Notes: generated by a model from the sequence alone, not told the origin. Shown: positions 37,801 to 49,940, numbered from the stretch's first letter. The stretch is DNA of 64,000 nucleotides from Heterostelium multicystogenum (GCA_003667245.1 RCNN01000049.1:62001-126000), one strand, 5' to 3'. A program made the numbers and translations.

Positions 37801-38925
37801 GGTGGAATATATTGAAGGGGAGGTGGTATGAACTGGGTGGGAGTGGGTTGAGATTCCTGAATGGAGGTATGCAGCTAGGTAATCCATTAACCATTATATA
37901 CAATAATACCCATTGGAACAATGGAGCGTTTGACAATTTAACACAAGAGGCTGAGAGGGAGCCTGATAGTGTGGATAGTCTGGCAGTTGATATTGAAATG
38001 GCTGCTGCGGTTGTTGGGGCTGAAAAGATTGTTGATACTGCTGTGGGAATAACAGGTTGGCACCACCATTAATCATTTGACATTGGAAGTTACTGAGAAC
38101 AATGAAGAAGCTGGCAGTTCAGTTGAGTTGGTTGGTATTGAGGTTGCTTGCTGAATGCTAGGCTGGCTGTTGTACCCCTTGATTAGGGACACAAGTGGGA
38201 CTCGGTCCAATGACGACACAGTGGAATCCGTTCAAGCATTGATACTGACTGCAAGACGATTGTACACATGTTGGTACACCATTTTGCATCTCGCAATGGA
38301 GTCCACCAAAACACTGGTATTGAGCACATGTCAGGGTTTGTAGTGATTTATGTTGCTCGCCCAGACAGCGAGGTATCTTTGGACAGCAGGGAGATCGCTC
38401 ACAGCCAGGCGGATCGATGTACTCACAACCGTAAGGCAAATTACAAGAGATGTTTTGGAACGGGAAACAGTTGCAATGGACTTCTTTGGATAACAGCTGC
38501 TCCCATAAACTCAATAGTATTGATTAGTGGCAAGATCTATGCCACATGACATTTCATTGGTACACGATTGCTTATGAACATTTACACAATAGGAATGCTG
38601 AACGCACAACAACTAGTGAATGTCATGAAATTACAAAACGGAGCAAATAAATCACATTGTTCTTTGCTTTCAATGGATTCACAGTCAACTGACTTGATTC
38701 CAGTGAACAGTAATCTTAGCCTATAAAACAACTCATCATTGTATACATCATTTTTAGAAGAAGTGTCACCATCCTTCAATGGCAAAGTTGAGTCGTTGGA
38801 AGACGCCAATGGAACTAAAGAATGGTTTAACAACGATGATAACACAGTATACAACTCTGACAAAGAATCTGAATATAACGAATTGCTTTTAGTACTATTG
38901 CTATCAACAACAACGCTGCTATCAT
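25870..38925 (-). CDS. Giant Cys-rich, PT-rich, mucin-like secreted protein
   Basis: I interpret this 13-kb stretch as one extracellular protein. The ATG at 38925 starts a signal-like MIAALLLIAIVLKAI; the frame shifts just after it. From 38800 to 36960 there are Cys-rich modules such as CAQYQCFGGLHCEMQNGVPTC and CSQYQCLNGFHCVV, like the follistatin-type repeats of Dictyostelium spore-coat proteins, plus CERFQYSDCVKNNPICKW. From 36850 to 36290 is a pure THPPTAPPTAPP tract. From 36100 to 25870 the protein is Ser/Thr/Pro/Ile-rich with about 18 spaced copies of a YNPDESLSFVPQQPKVPSPV motif. Many indels and some introns (for example a donor near 35512) split it into more than 20 open segments. No membrane anchor is seen at the C-terminus. 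A coat or sheath role is likely; two adjacent genes instead of one cannot be excluded. Confidence 0.6.
25990..34575 (-). repeat. Spaced DESLSFVPQQPK peptide motif, about 18 copies
   Basis: A 45-60 bp block encoding (S)YNPDESLSFVPQQPKVPSP recurs at about 25990, 26291, 26771, 27290, 28027, 28700, 29272, 29938, 30530, 31078, 31587, 31980, 32410, 32757, 33071, 33533, 34188 and 34528. Degenerate copies lie near 34055 and 35178. Spacing is 300-670 bp. The two copies nearest the C-terminus have drifted (DESLGFSLNNPK, DESLGFGLTIPK). Spacers are unrelated Ser/Thr-rich sequence, so the motif itself is under selection. Confidence 0.9.
36290..36850 (-). repeat. 12-bp tandem repeat coding PPTAPPTHPPTAPP
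   Basis: This is a near-perfect tandem array of ggtggtgctgtt with variants gggg-catgtgtt (THA) and ggaggatgagtt (THP) in a higher-order pattern. It encodes a Pro/Thr/Ala rod on the minus strand. All other frames are also open, an effect of the repeat. Confidence 0.92.
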
Positions 38926-39739
38926 GAAATCTTGGTTTGTATTTATGTTTTCATATTGAGTAGCAGTACTATTGTCGTTAATATTATGCTGCTTGAAGTG
39001 ATATCAATATCACTCTCAATTGCAGTAGCAGTAGCAGTAAAGTAGCAGAAACAAAAAGAGATTACATTCTTAGAATTGCTAATATTATTATTATTATTAT
39101 GATTATTATTACTATTGAATAATAAAACAAATAATAAAATAATGCAGGTAAACCTATTACTTCTAATGTTATGATTATTATTATAGACTGAATATAACAA
39201 TGACATAAAATCTTTTTAAAGATACTAACTCGTTGTTGCAGATAAATATAATTATAATTATAATTATTCATAGATAGAATCTATCTATTAAACAACTAAT
39301 TAGATAAAGATCATTTAATTTGAATATAATTTCAATTGCAGTATACAAAGTGCACTGCTGAATGAGTATTTATAGTTATTCACCCAAGTATACAAATACA
39401 AACCACATGAACAACATCATCATCAACAACACAACAAAATATATGTATCTATCTAGATACACAAACAACGACGATAACACCTACCTTGATGTAATAAAAC
39501 AAAATTAAAAATCAAATATCCAAAACAAATATTGTGTGCAATAAGCATTCAATCATAATACAAGAGTGTGAAGTTGGAATATATTAATTAAATGATTGAT
39601 TGAATATTTGTTGCATGTATGTAATATAAATGAAATGAAATGTGAATAGTATTTGTATTGTTATTGTTGCCCATAATTATCATTATAATTAGGTTCGATT
39701 CTTATCCCATGGGAAGTTCAAGTTTATATATATTGTGAA
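38926..39739. promoter_or_regulatory. Intergenic, promoter of giant secreted gene
   Basis: This is 800 bp of A/T-rich DNA with (TTA)n and (ATTATA)n runs at 39085-39270. The short open frames here are low-complexity. Nothing else is seen. Confidence 0.4.
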
Positions 39740-41501
39740 TTACTTCTTGGTTTCCAAAATATTTAAATTGAATCTGAGTTTGACTGTCATGACTTTAAGT
39801 ACGGATCCAACACATTTGACAACGAGTTGATATTCACGGACGAAGCTGGCATCGACACCAGCAACTTCTGAGGGTAACACATTGGGTGGTATCGAAAAGA
39901 AGAAATCTCCTTCAAATCGATCTTTGGAAAGCGGGAATTTAGTGGACTGGAAGAACTCGCATCTTCCCAGCTTGGCAACTGTCTTTCGAGAACGACGCTC
40001 GTATGCGGTTCCAACAATCTCCATTCTGGTCTCGGTCATCAAACATGTATGCAACCACCTTGTCAACCTTCTTTGAGGTTGGATTATCGATAATGAATGC
40101 AAATTGAACTGTTTCACCTGCACGGTAGAACTTTCTCTGCAGTTGGATCGAGAAGAAAAGGGACTTGGACTTGCCAACAAAATTACGTCGTTCCTCTTGG
40201 TAGAGTCCAGTTGTCGACTCAAAGCAGTGGGGATGATAAGCACGGTTGTCCTTAACTTTCAATGAGAGATTTACAAGTGAAAATGGCTTTTGACATCCCA
40301 GCACAAATGATGGTCACAGAGAAGCACTCTGGGTGCCATGATCGCTCCAGTGCTTTAATGCTATTTGTGAAAGAGTGGCACCACAGGCAGCGCATTTATC
40401 ACCACCAGTGAATGTGGATGGGATGGTTGAGGTTGGCGACATTAGCATACCGCTGCCTGTGGGTGATCCATATCCACCAGATCCATTACTTCCTATACTA
40501 CCGGTGCTTCCAACTCTTGGGAATCCACCACTTCCATTCATATTGTTGCTACTATTGTTCATCATATTCATGCTATTCATACTTCCAACTGATGGGAATT
40601 GACTTAGCGCATTATTGTTATTGATATTATTTCCACTTCCAACAGTTGGGAAACTGCTTAAAAATATTGGTACTATTGGCATTGGTTGTATTTTGGGAAT
40701 ACTGGTTGTTGTGGCTGTTGTTGTTGTTGCTGTGATTGTTGCTGTACATAAGGTTTCAAAGTTTCAACACGATCCAAATAGACTTTGGCTTCATCGCTGA
40801 TGCTCTTTTTAATGATGGAATCTGGCTCACTCTTGATTGCGATTAGATAGTAGGAGCATGCTTGCTGGTAATACTCACTTGCTTTCTTATAATCCCTTGT
40901 TTCCTCTTCTTTACGACCTTTGGCAGCCAGTGTAGTTGCCACCTCATATGCTAAATATCCAGATCACAATAAGTAAACATTTCCAATTTTCTAAAATCAC
41001 TTAATAATTATAATACATACATTCTACTCTGCCCATATTTGATTTTTGTGTAAACTGATCACCGGACTGCAATGATGATAATCTGGATATATTTGAATTC
41101 TGTTGTTGGAGCTGTTGCTGCTGATATTGCTGACTAGGCTGTGGGAATGCATTGAATGTGTTGGTGGTTGGTGCTGGAGTATTTGCGACAGCAGGTGAAA
41201 CCATTGATGGTATAGATGGGAAGTTGAACGCCAAATTCGATTGGGGTTGTGATACAGGTGGTTGTTGAGCAGGCATTTGAGGAGCCATACTCTTAATGAA
41301 TTTGTTACGTTGAGTATATTCCTCGATCTTTGACGATATCAAAGCAGTCTTTGAGACATCTTTCTCACTGATGATTGCCAACTTCAAATTGAGGATAGCC
41401 TGTTCATATAAGGTCGATGCCAATCCATAATTTTTACTCTGATCCGCCTCAACCGCTGACTTTGCAAGTTGTAAACCAGTCTGTAGTATTTCAGTAGCCA
41501 T
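39740..41501 (-). CDS. MIT-MIT-LIM-arrestin domain protein (Adc-like)
   Basis: The N-terminus (from 41501) has a MIT-type helical bundle (ATEILQTGLQLAKSAVEADQ ... YEQAILNLKLAI). A Gln/Pro linker follows, then after an intron near 41018-40948 a second MIT-like bundle (KKASEYYQQACSYYLIAIKS). An Asn/Ser/Gly linker leads to a zinc-finger region with CAACGATLSQI, SWHPECF and RAYHPHCF, which fits a LIM domain. The C-terminus is an arrestin-like beta fold: FFSIQLQRKFYRAGETVQFA, FIIDNPTSKKVDKVVAYMF, FFFSIPPNVLPS and EYQLVVKCVG. At least three indels lie in the LIM and arrestin parts. Arrestin-domain proteins with extra modules (Adc family) are known in Dictyostelium; MIT domains bind ESCRT-III, so endosomal sorting is the likely role. 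Confidence 0.72.
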
Positions 41502-41795
41502 CTTTCAACAAACAAAAACAAAATAAAATAAAACAAAGCTAATAAGAATGATTAAGATACAGTTATAATACTATAATTACAAATTTACAACAAATAATAA
41601 CTATGATATAAATAGATATTATTTGTATACAAATAATAATATATTAATATGATATGATGTTGATTTTCACAGTTTAATTTATCTAAAAATTTAAAAATAA
41701 ATATTTATTATTATTATTATTTTTAAATAAATATCAAATAGATGTAACCCACCTTATCAAGTAGTCCGTTTGTTGTTTTTGTGTTTTTTGTTTTT

Positions 41796-42059
41796 TTATG
41801 CCATTCTTTGAAAGTAGTAATTGCTTTTTACAAAACATTGCTTGTTGTAAAGGTATTCAAAGTAGAAAGGTGTGCCTTGTTTCATTGTGATTCGATTTAA
41901 GTAGTGGTAAACCAAATTTAAAAACAAACGATTGTTTATGATAAACAACATTTTCAAATAACGATCGTGTATTCGTATTTCTTCATATTCTTGGCTTTTT
42001 GAGATGAGTTGTCCTTTCATCATTCGGCTATAGGTCATTGTGGAGTCATTCATATTCAA
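41796..42059 (-). CDS. Hypothetical protein, 87 residues
   Basis: This is an open frame with mixed, not low-complexity, composition (EYEEIRIHDRYLKMLFIINN, NRLFLNLVYHYLNRITMKQG). A possible upstream extension MSIMNSR...DDIKKSQSS to about 42104 needs one frame correction. It sits between two minus-strand genes. No family was recognised and no splice sites are obvious; it may be spurious. Confidence 0.3.
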   Translation of the reverse strand: MNMNDSTMTYSRMMKGQLISKSQEYEEIRIHDRYLKMLFIINNRLFLNLVYHYLNRITMKQGTPFYFEYLYNKQCFVKSNYYFQRMA

Positions 42060-42233
42060 TGAACTTTGACTTTTCTTTATATCATCTAGAATTCATTATT
42101 GACATTGCAAAGCTCTATATTATTATAATGATCAAAAGAGATAGAATATTATATAGGATGTCGATGATGATGATGACAAGGATGATAATGATGATAAAGA
42201 TTATGTTATAATTTGTAAAGTTAATTATTTAGT

Positions 42234-43722
42234 TTAATTTTTAAAAGTCGATTGGGAAACTGATTTCAAAACATTGATTGCAAAATCCAAGTCAGCCTCT
42301 GTTAAAAACTGCGTTGATACACAAACGAATGGATGGCTCTGGGATGAATTTCTCTGTCTCTACATACTTGGCACGAGTAATCAACAATCCCTTTTCCAAT
42401 GATTTATCAACGAGATGTTCCAAGAGTTTTTCGTCGCTTTCTCTGTCTCCACTGGGTTCTTTCAAACGCAAGTGGATGACGGGAGAGAGTGGTGATCCGC
42501 ATACCTTCAATCCCTTGAGGTTGTCTTGGAGTTCATTGTAGATGTAGTGAATGTTCTTGTTCAGTGAATTGAGCAAATCAGGGTTTCCATCGAGCAAGTC
42601 GATGGCCTTAGTGGCAGAGGTTGCCAAGTAGGGTGGGAGTGAAGCGGAGAATACATAACCAACACCATTCAAACGTTGGTGAGTAACCACAGTGTCTGAA
42701 CCAACACAGAATCCACCACCTGATGAAAAAGCATTTGCCAAACTGGCAGTTCTAATTTCAACTTGTTCTTGCTGTGAATGTATTAGAGATATTACTTATT
42801 AGTTTAGTCTATTCTTTTACCGCCTGCTTGCTAGCTGGTGGTTACATACATCGATATTGTAGTGTTCAGTGATACCTCTACCAGTTTTACCTAAGATACC
42901 GATGGAAATGTGATTCGTCAACGATCAATCTGAATTTATATTTGTCTTTGAGGGCCATGATTTGTGGAAGTGCGCAAAGCTCACCGGTGTTGTAGTAGAT
43001 ACCTTCGACAACAACAAACTTTCTGGAGATCTTACCCTTCTCTCCGGTCTTGTTGGTCAACTCGAGAATTCTGGTGAGATCCTTGATGTCGTTGTGCTTG
43101 AAGTAGTGGACCTGACTACGTGAGAGGGAAAGTCCGACTTGGATGGGTTGCGAGACACAAACGATCGGCAATGATAATATCGCCCATCTTGGAGAACGAT
43201 GGAATAGTTGACGAGATGGTGGCGTAACCCGAAGAGTAGAGGATGGCTGGTACTGTGCCCATGAACTTACCGATACGCTTCTCGAGCTCAATGTGCACAT
43301 CAATGGAACCGTAGAAAACCACGTGGACCACACGATCCAACACCGTACTTTCTGATGGTTTCTTCGGCCTTTGCCTGGACTTCAGGGTGTCCAATGAAAC
43401 CGAGATAGTTGGTACGTGCCAAGTTGAGTACGTTTTCGTGTCCGTTGGCAGTGACGTGTGTTGGGGTGGTGGCACTGATGACGACCTCCTTTGAGTTGAG
43501 AATTTGCATATTGGTGAGTTTAGGGGCGAGTGGAATTGGACGCCAATCTCTAATGAGCTCCTCTTCCTCTGCTTTCGAGAGAGCATCGTTCTGACGTGGT
43601 TTAAAAGGTCTCTTTGACAAGAGATATACAATGAAAAACAACATCAAACCATGCAAGAAAAGATGTGGAGCACTTAGATTTGAGATGAAACTCTCAAGTG
43701 ACTTTGAATTTAAAAAGATCAT
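42234..43722 (-). CDS. Serine palmitoyltransferase subunit 1 (LCB1/SPTLC1)
   Basis: This is the non-catalytic subunit of the ER enzyme that condenses serine and palmitoyl-CoA, the first step of sphingolipid synthesis. An N-terminal membrane segment ([15 protein letters not shown]) precedes the aminotransferase fold: [42 protein letters not shown] and LIVDESHS. At the position where the catalytic subunit carries the PLP-lysine this protein has [18 protein letters not shown], without Lys, which marks subunit 1. The intron is 42772-42849, in phase. Single extra bases near 43315, 43160, 42925 and at 42304-42308 break the frame; correcting the last gives the C-terminus [20 protein letters not shown] and the stop at 42234. 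The start is the first ATG before a hydrophobic N-terminus. Confidence 0.9.
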
Positions 43723-44584
43723 TTAATGTAGATGACATTTTTGTTTTCTTTCTTTCACTATATATTTTTTACTCGTTGACTATTACTGTTTTCTTTAATA
43801 AACTTTTCTTACTGTTACTATTCTAATTTTGTACTATACTATCAAACTATAACTTTACAAATACAATGCTATATCATTTACTCTTCTACTAAATGTTTTA
43901 CAACAACTTTGATTCTTCTTCCTCTTCTTGACAATCAAAGTAACAACTAAACTTTAACTAAAATAACTAATTGAACTGTTACTGTGTTATTTGTTCTAGT
44001 TGTTATTGTTATTGGATGCTATTGCTGGGTTATTGTGATCAATAACGAGTTAGAAAGTAGCAAATGATGATGATTGGTATTATTAATCAACGAATGAAAA
44101 GGTTTTTCTTGTCCTTTATCAAAACACAACACATTCATGAATCAATAAAAAATTTTAATTTATTTAGATTTGTTTTATTTATTTATTTTATTTTTATTTT
44201 ATTTTATTTTATGCAGATTAATGTGTAGAAGGTAAGGTGGTGGACCAAACTTCTGGCTTTAGTAATGTTGGCGCAAAGTAGTTAGTTATAAGCCTGCTGG
44301 ATTTTTTTTATATTTTTGACATTTCACACTTGATATCAACCATCGATGATGTGATGCGACCACAATTGTTGTTGTTTGCGGTGGTCTGAATTATAATGCT
44401 TACTTGTAACGTTGTATTTCATCATTTAGGATATCACTAAAACAAAGCCAAAGACAAAGTAATACTTGACTTGATTGTGATCATGTCTGAAGTGAACTCA
44501 CTCAATTGTGTTGTATTCTTTATGATTTATATATTTTACAAGTATACATGGTGGCTGTTCAGAGTCTGGAGGAAGCTGATGTAA
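43723..44584. other. Intergenic AT-rich DNA
   Basis: This is 860 bp between the SPT promoter and the 3' end of an ankyrin-like gene. It shows (TTTTA)n at about 44175-44210 and no coding signal. Confidence 0.4.
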
Positions 44585-45651
44585 TTAATAAGGTGCTAAA
44601 TACTTTATGTTATCTTTGATCCATTGCACAACACGTGTGTCTCTAAATGCTCCCCAAGCTCCGTATCCACTTCCACTTATTGCTTTTTCTGTGCATCCTT
44701 CTGTTCGGTTGTAGTGCAGCCATTGAACGACTTCTAGGTGGTTGTTGCATGCTGCTACGTCCATTGCATTTGTTGTACATCCCTCTGTGGTGTTCGAGTG
44801 AAGCCACTTCACAATATCCAGTAATCCACAACCTGCTGCCCAATCTATAAGATTAAAGTTACTTTTGACATTGTGTTGTAGCAGCCAAAGCAGAAGTTCC
44901 TGATTCTTTTTCTCCAGTGCGTGACGGTAGAGGTCAACACCATCGTATAGATCGAGTGGATTCGCAATCGCAAACAGGTAGTCGAGAACATGTAGATGCG
45001 AGTGGATCGCCGCTTCGTAGTACATTCGATTGCCTCGTCTGTCTTGTGGGTAGTTTTCAGCGAGCCATTCAATGATATCCACTCTTCCAACTGACGCAGC
45101 ATGGTCGTATACATAGTAGGGACGAACTTTCAGGTAGCTAGGTCGATTTGATTCACTTAGTTTTTGAGCAATAAGCTTGACTATATCCAGATTCTTTGAC
45201 AGTGGCGTAATAATAAACACTCTCCGATAGTCCCACTTGATGTTGAAACGAAATCAGATACTGGATAACATTAATTCTTCCAGAGCGTGCAGCCTCACAC
45301 ATGAGGTCCGAAGTCCAGATATGTCGCAATGTTCTCAGGCGTGAAACTCGCAATCAAAAACTGTAGAAACTCTAAACTTCCACTGCATATGGAGTTGATC
45401 ATCATTGCGTAAACCATATCGCTGGGCAGAGATTCGACTGTTTGCTGGTTCTTCTGCAAGTACTGTTTGAATAGTTCCAGCGATCCATTGCCCGCCATTA
45501 CACGTGGGTTCACAATCAACTGCGCCCACTTCAAAGGCGAATATCCATATGTATCAAACAATCTATTAAATTGATAGACATATTGAAAGATTTGTTTGCA
45601 TAGCAATTTGTTATTAAATATTTTTGAAAATAATACTTTTGGCACCGACAT
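44585..45651 (-). CDS. Ankyrin-like repeat protein (NRTEGCT type)
   Basis: The start MSVPKVLFSKIFNNKLLCKQ at 45651 matches the N-terminal helix seen in its two neighbours (an F-box-like first segment). The middle is repeats of the type SGRINVIQYL, VGRVDIIEWLAENYP and NNHLEVVQWLHYNRTEGCTE, about 28 residues each. It ends at 44585. The frame changes once near 45300 and again near 45220, where single-base corrections rejoin the repeats. The spacing to the divergent paralogue is about 200 bp. Such proteins form large families in some dictyostelids; their function is unknown, although the N-terminal segment would be compatible with a ubiquitin-ligase adaptor. Confidence 0.75.
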
Positions 45652-45848
45652 TCTGATGATCACCACCAGACATGAATCCGGAATTGAATAAATGGAGCAG
45701 AACCCTTGTGCCTCTTCCAAATTATGAAAATAAAAATACAACATTCTGAGAAAGGGTTTTCAGAAATCAGAAAATATTTTGAACAATTGTTAATTGGAGT
45801 GGTCCTCTGTGACGTTTAAGGATTCTTTTACTCTGTTTGGTCAAAGAT
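45652..45848. promoter_or_regulatory. Shared divergent promoter of two ankyrin-like genes
   Basis: This is a 197-bp region between head-to-head paralogues (start codons at 45651 minus and 45849 plus). Any regulation is probably shared. No clear TATA was chosen. Confidence 0.45.
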
Positions 45849-47824
45849 GGATAAATCATTATTTTCATTAGTATTTAGAGATAATCCAATATCTAGATTA
45901 ATATTTGATCATGTCAAACTTTGTCATTCTAAAACTGTTTTTTAAACATAATACCTTCAACTGGACCTCTCTAAAGAAAAATCCTTGTATTATGGCAAGC
46001 TATGGATACTTGGCGTTGATGAAAGAGTATTTCAAAGATAATTCAACTTCTGACATAGGAGATGAACAGCTTGTCAAAGCCATAAGGAATGCGATTGCTT
46101 ATGCGGATGTCAAAGTCAGTTGGGAAATGGTAAGGTATTTGGTTTGCGATATCAACATACCAAGCTCGGTGATTCAAGAAAGAAATGGAACCAATCTGGT
46201 GACTTGTGCAACTCTCCTAAATCGTTTGGATATCATCAAGTTGATCGTGGAAGTTGCTGGTCCTGATACATTGAGCATGAACAAATGTTTAGAAGTTGCA
46301 CCACTTGCCACAAAGAAATCAGATGATAATATCTTTGATTTGTTGACCTACTTGTCTCGCTTTGTTAAAATTATGGAAAGTGATTATTTAATCTATTGTA
46401 GAGCAGTTCAAGTTGGAAGGATTGATATCATTGAGTGGTTGAACATTGCCAGACCAGAATACCGCAATGATCATTATATGATCTTGGAAGCTGTCAAAGC
46501 TGGACACATACATGTGCTTGAGTATCTCAAGAGCCAAGGAAAGAAACCACTTCCGAAAACACCACTTTTGGATAATGCTGTTATTTTCGAGCAGTTTACA
46601 TGTTTGAAATGGCTGCACAACAATGGGTGGGGTGAATGCACTGTGAAATCTATGGATGTTGCTGCCAGATATGGAAAAATCGATGTTTTACAATGGCTTC
46701 AAGACAATAGAACTGAGGGCTGTACCACTGATGCCATGGATCATGCAGCCTTACATGGCCACCTTGATACTCTTATTTGGTTGCATAAAAATCGAACTGA
46801 AGGATGTACTCCTCATGCTTTTCAAAATGCTGTATCTAAGCACAATTTTGAAGTTTTAAAGTGGTTGCATGAGCACACGACAGTGGGTGCCAATAAATCA
46901 ACAATGGATATATCAGCAGGTCTGGGAAACCTTGAGATAGTAAAATGGCTTCATGAAAATCGCACTGAAGGATGTACATCAATGGCAATGGACCAAGCAA
47001 TTAGATATAATTATATGGATGTAGTTGAGTGGCTACATAAAAATAGAACAGAGGGCTGCTCTGAATATGCACAAGTCTTACACGATAGTGGATCTCGATT
47101 TCCAATGTTACTATGGCTCCGTGAGAATCGAGTAAACTTTAACTATGAGCAAACTTTAATCAATGCTGCTTTCCATGGAAATATAGATGTTGTTAAATGG
47201 TTCCATGAGAATGTACCCCAAGCCTTCACCAACGCTGCAATGGACGAAGCGGCTTCACATGGTAAATTGGAAATGGTGCGTTGGTTGCACGAGAATCGTA
47301 CTGAAGGTTGTACCACTACTGCAATGAATGATGCCGCAATACTTGGGTGTCTTGATATTGTTAAATTCTTACACTACAATCGGACAGAAGGATGCACAAA
47401 AATAGCAATGGATTTTGCATCTTGTTCCAAAAATAATCTAGAAGTGGTAAAATTCCTTCATTTTAATCGTACCGAGGGGTGCACAGTCAAGGCAATGGAC
47501 GGAGCAGCTAGAAATGGCGATTTAAGTTTGGTAAAATTTTTGCACTACAATAGAACAGAAGGATGCACCGTATCTGCAATGGACGGAGCAGCTAGATATG
47601 GATTTCTAGAGATTGTCAAGTTTCTTCATGAGAATCGGACAGAAGGTTGCACCACAGCTGCAATGAATGGAGCAGCAACGAATGGTCATCTCAGCATGGT
47701 AAAATTTCTTCACAACAACAGGGCCGAGGGATGTACCAGAGATGCCAAACACTCCAAGTCAAATGGTCATTACAACGTCTATAATTATCTTACTGATAAT
47801 GTTATATCATTCATTAAAAACTAA
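45849..47824 (+). CDS. Ankyrin-like repeat protein (NRTEGCT type)
   Basis: The true start is ATG 45849 (MDKSLFSLVFRDNPISRLIF). A T6 run at 45938-45943 carries one extra T; removing it joins this leader to the long frame (KTVFKHNTFNWTSLKKNPCI). About 14 consecutive 28-residue repeats follow with consensus WLHENRTEGCTxxAMDxAAxxGxLEIVK, split here as WLHENRTEGCT and AMD.AA.G.LEIVK. The third and later units switch W to F (FLHYNRTEGCT). The repeated NRT is a formal N-glycosylation sequon, but there is no signal peptide. The total is about 657 residues. The repeats fold as helix-loop-helix like ankyrin but are shorter than the usual 33. Substrate or partner is unknown. Confidence 0.85.
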
Positions 47825-47970
47825 GAACTTATTTTTTGGATTTGTTACTTTTTTTAATAAATAAAGATTTTCTTCCAAGTTGGCTTGGATGTCAACATGT
47901 TTTTTTTTTTTTTTGATCAGTTTGGAGTCCTCTTTGTTAAACATCAAGGAACAAATCACACAGTGTAAAG

Positions 47971-49744
47971 ATGAAAATAGAATTATTTAGATTGCTTTTT
48001 AATAATAAAGTATTGATCAAAGTGGTGTTTGGATATGTATGTGTTGGAGTAAGAGCAGGAATTTCTCGTGCTTATATTGATAGGAATGATAGATGTTATG
48101 ATTGGAATAGAATGATTAATGATCCATGTGTTATGGCTGGCAATGGATATATTGATCTTCTTAAACATTATTGCGAAAAATATGACCTCAATGAGTGTAG
48201 TGACCTATTCATTCACCATGTGATGCGTAATTCAATCAAAAGTGGAAGCTTAGAGATTTTACGATACCTAATTGAAGAAGTTGGTGTGCCATACACCCCA
48301 AAAACAATGATTGGTTTCAATCCAAATACAACCTCACGAGAAGATTTGCTGTTCCACGCATCAAAAATGGGAAGATTGGATATTATTCAATATATTATTG
48401 GTCTCGAAGGAATCGATGATGAATGTCTCAACTTTGAGAGGAGTTTGGTAGTTAGTCCCTTATCAAATAATATAGAGGTAGTCAAGTTTCTATCAAAAAG
48501 GGTGAAGAAAGACATTATGCGTACCTTACCTACGACATTTAATAATGCAGCATCAGTTGGAAACTTGGAAATAATACAATGGTTAGCTGAAAATAGATCA
48601 ATTGACCGATATGGAAACAATATGTACCTGGAAGCTGTTGAACATAATCATATCAACATTCTTGAATATCTAAAAGAAACCGAAAAAAAACTATGTTGAT
48701 TGTTATAACCTCATAGATGCAGCAGTTTATACTCGCCATTTCGACTGCTTAAAATGGTTACATCGAAATGGTATTGGAAAATGTACAGAAAAGGCAATTG
48801 ATTTTGCAGCTTACAACCAAGATTTTGAGATGTTAAAATGGTTACATGAAAATACTAGTGAAGGATGCACAACAGCTGCCATGGATAATGCTGCAATGAT
48901 GGGTAACTTAGAAATGGTCATATGGCTTCACCAAAATAGAACAGAAGGATGTACTGTGAATGCTATGGATTATGCTGCAGAGTGTGGCCACCTTCACGTC
49001 GTAAAATGGCTTCACCAAAACAGAACTGAAGGCTGCTCTTGCAATGCGATGGACTATGCTGCTATCGCAGGTGAATTGGAAATTATTAAATGGCTGCACC
49101 AGAATAGGACAGAAGGATGTACTCCGTCTGCAATGGACAATGCTGCATCAAGAGGCTATATCGACATTGTCAAATACCTTCATGAGAATCGAACTGAAGG
49201 ATGTACAATTAATGCAATTCTACAAGCTGCGGAAGCTGGACACTTTGAACTTTTAAAATGGCTTCATACTAACAAACCCGACGATTGCGAAATTGGTCTC
49301 CTCGACGTAATCCCCAATAATAATTGTGAGAGACTGGATATAATGAAATGGATTCATGAAAATATGAGTCAAACTAACGAGATTTGTAGTACTCAGGCAA
49401 TGGATAGAGCAGCCAACTTTGGATATTTTGATATTGTAAAGTGGCTGCACGAAAATCGGACTGAAGGATGTACAACAGACGCCATGGATTGTGCCGCCAA
49501 TAACGGATATTTAGAAATAGTAAAATGGCTGCACTACAACCGAACAGAAGGATGCACCATGCAAGCAATGGAAATGGCAGCGTTCAACGGCCATTTCGAA
49601 ATATTGAAATTCCTTCATGAAAATGGAAAAAGTTGTTCAACTGTTGCTCTCAATCATGCCAAACGATATGGTTACTCTGAAATTATAAGCTACCTCAAAG
49701 AGAATGTATTTAATAGGTTGATTCTGTTTAAAGATCCGCAATGA
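47971..49744 (+). CDS. Ankyrin-like repeat protein (NRTEGCT type)
   Basis: This is a third paralogue, in tandem with the previous one and 146 bp downstream. The leader MKIELFRLLFNNKVLIKVVF matches the family N-terminus. The A8 run at 48683-48690 has one extra A; with A7 the frame continues EKNYVDCYNLIDAAVYTRHF into the repeat array (WLHENTSEGCT, WLHQNRTEGCTVNAMDYAA and others) to the stop at 49742-49744. About 590 residues, with roughly 13 repeats. The internal units WLHQNRTEGC are nearly identical to each other and to those of the neighbours, which points to recent tandem duplication or gene conversion. Confidence 0.85.
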
Positions 49745-49940
49745 TTGTAAAATAATAGAAAAGTCACTCGATCTCAATACTTAAAAAGTTTACCAATACT
49801 CTTTTGTCTCAAATGCTATTCTAAGTGAAAATAGATAATATGTTAATTACTAAAAGTTCCGAATAAATAATATATATTAGCTTTCACTTAATAGATAAAT
49901 TAGTAATAATATAACTGTCGATGAGGTAGTGTTTATTTGA

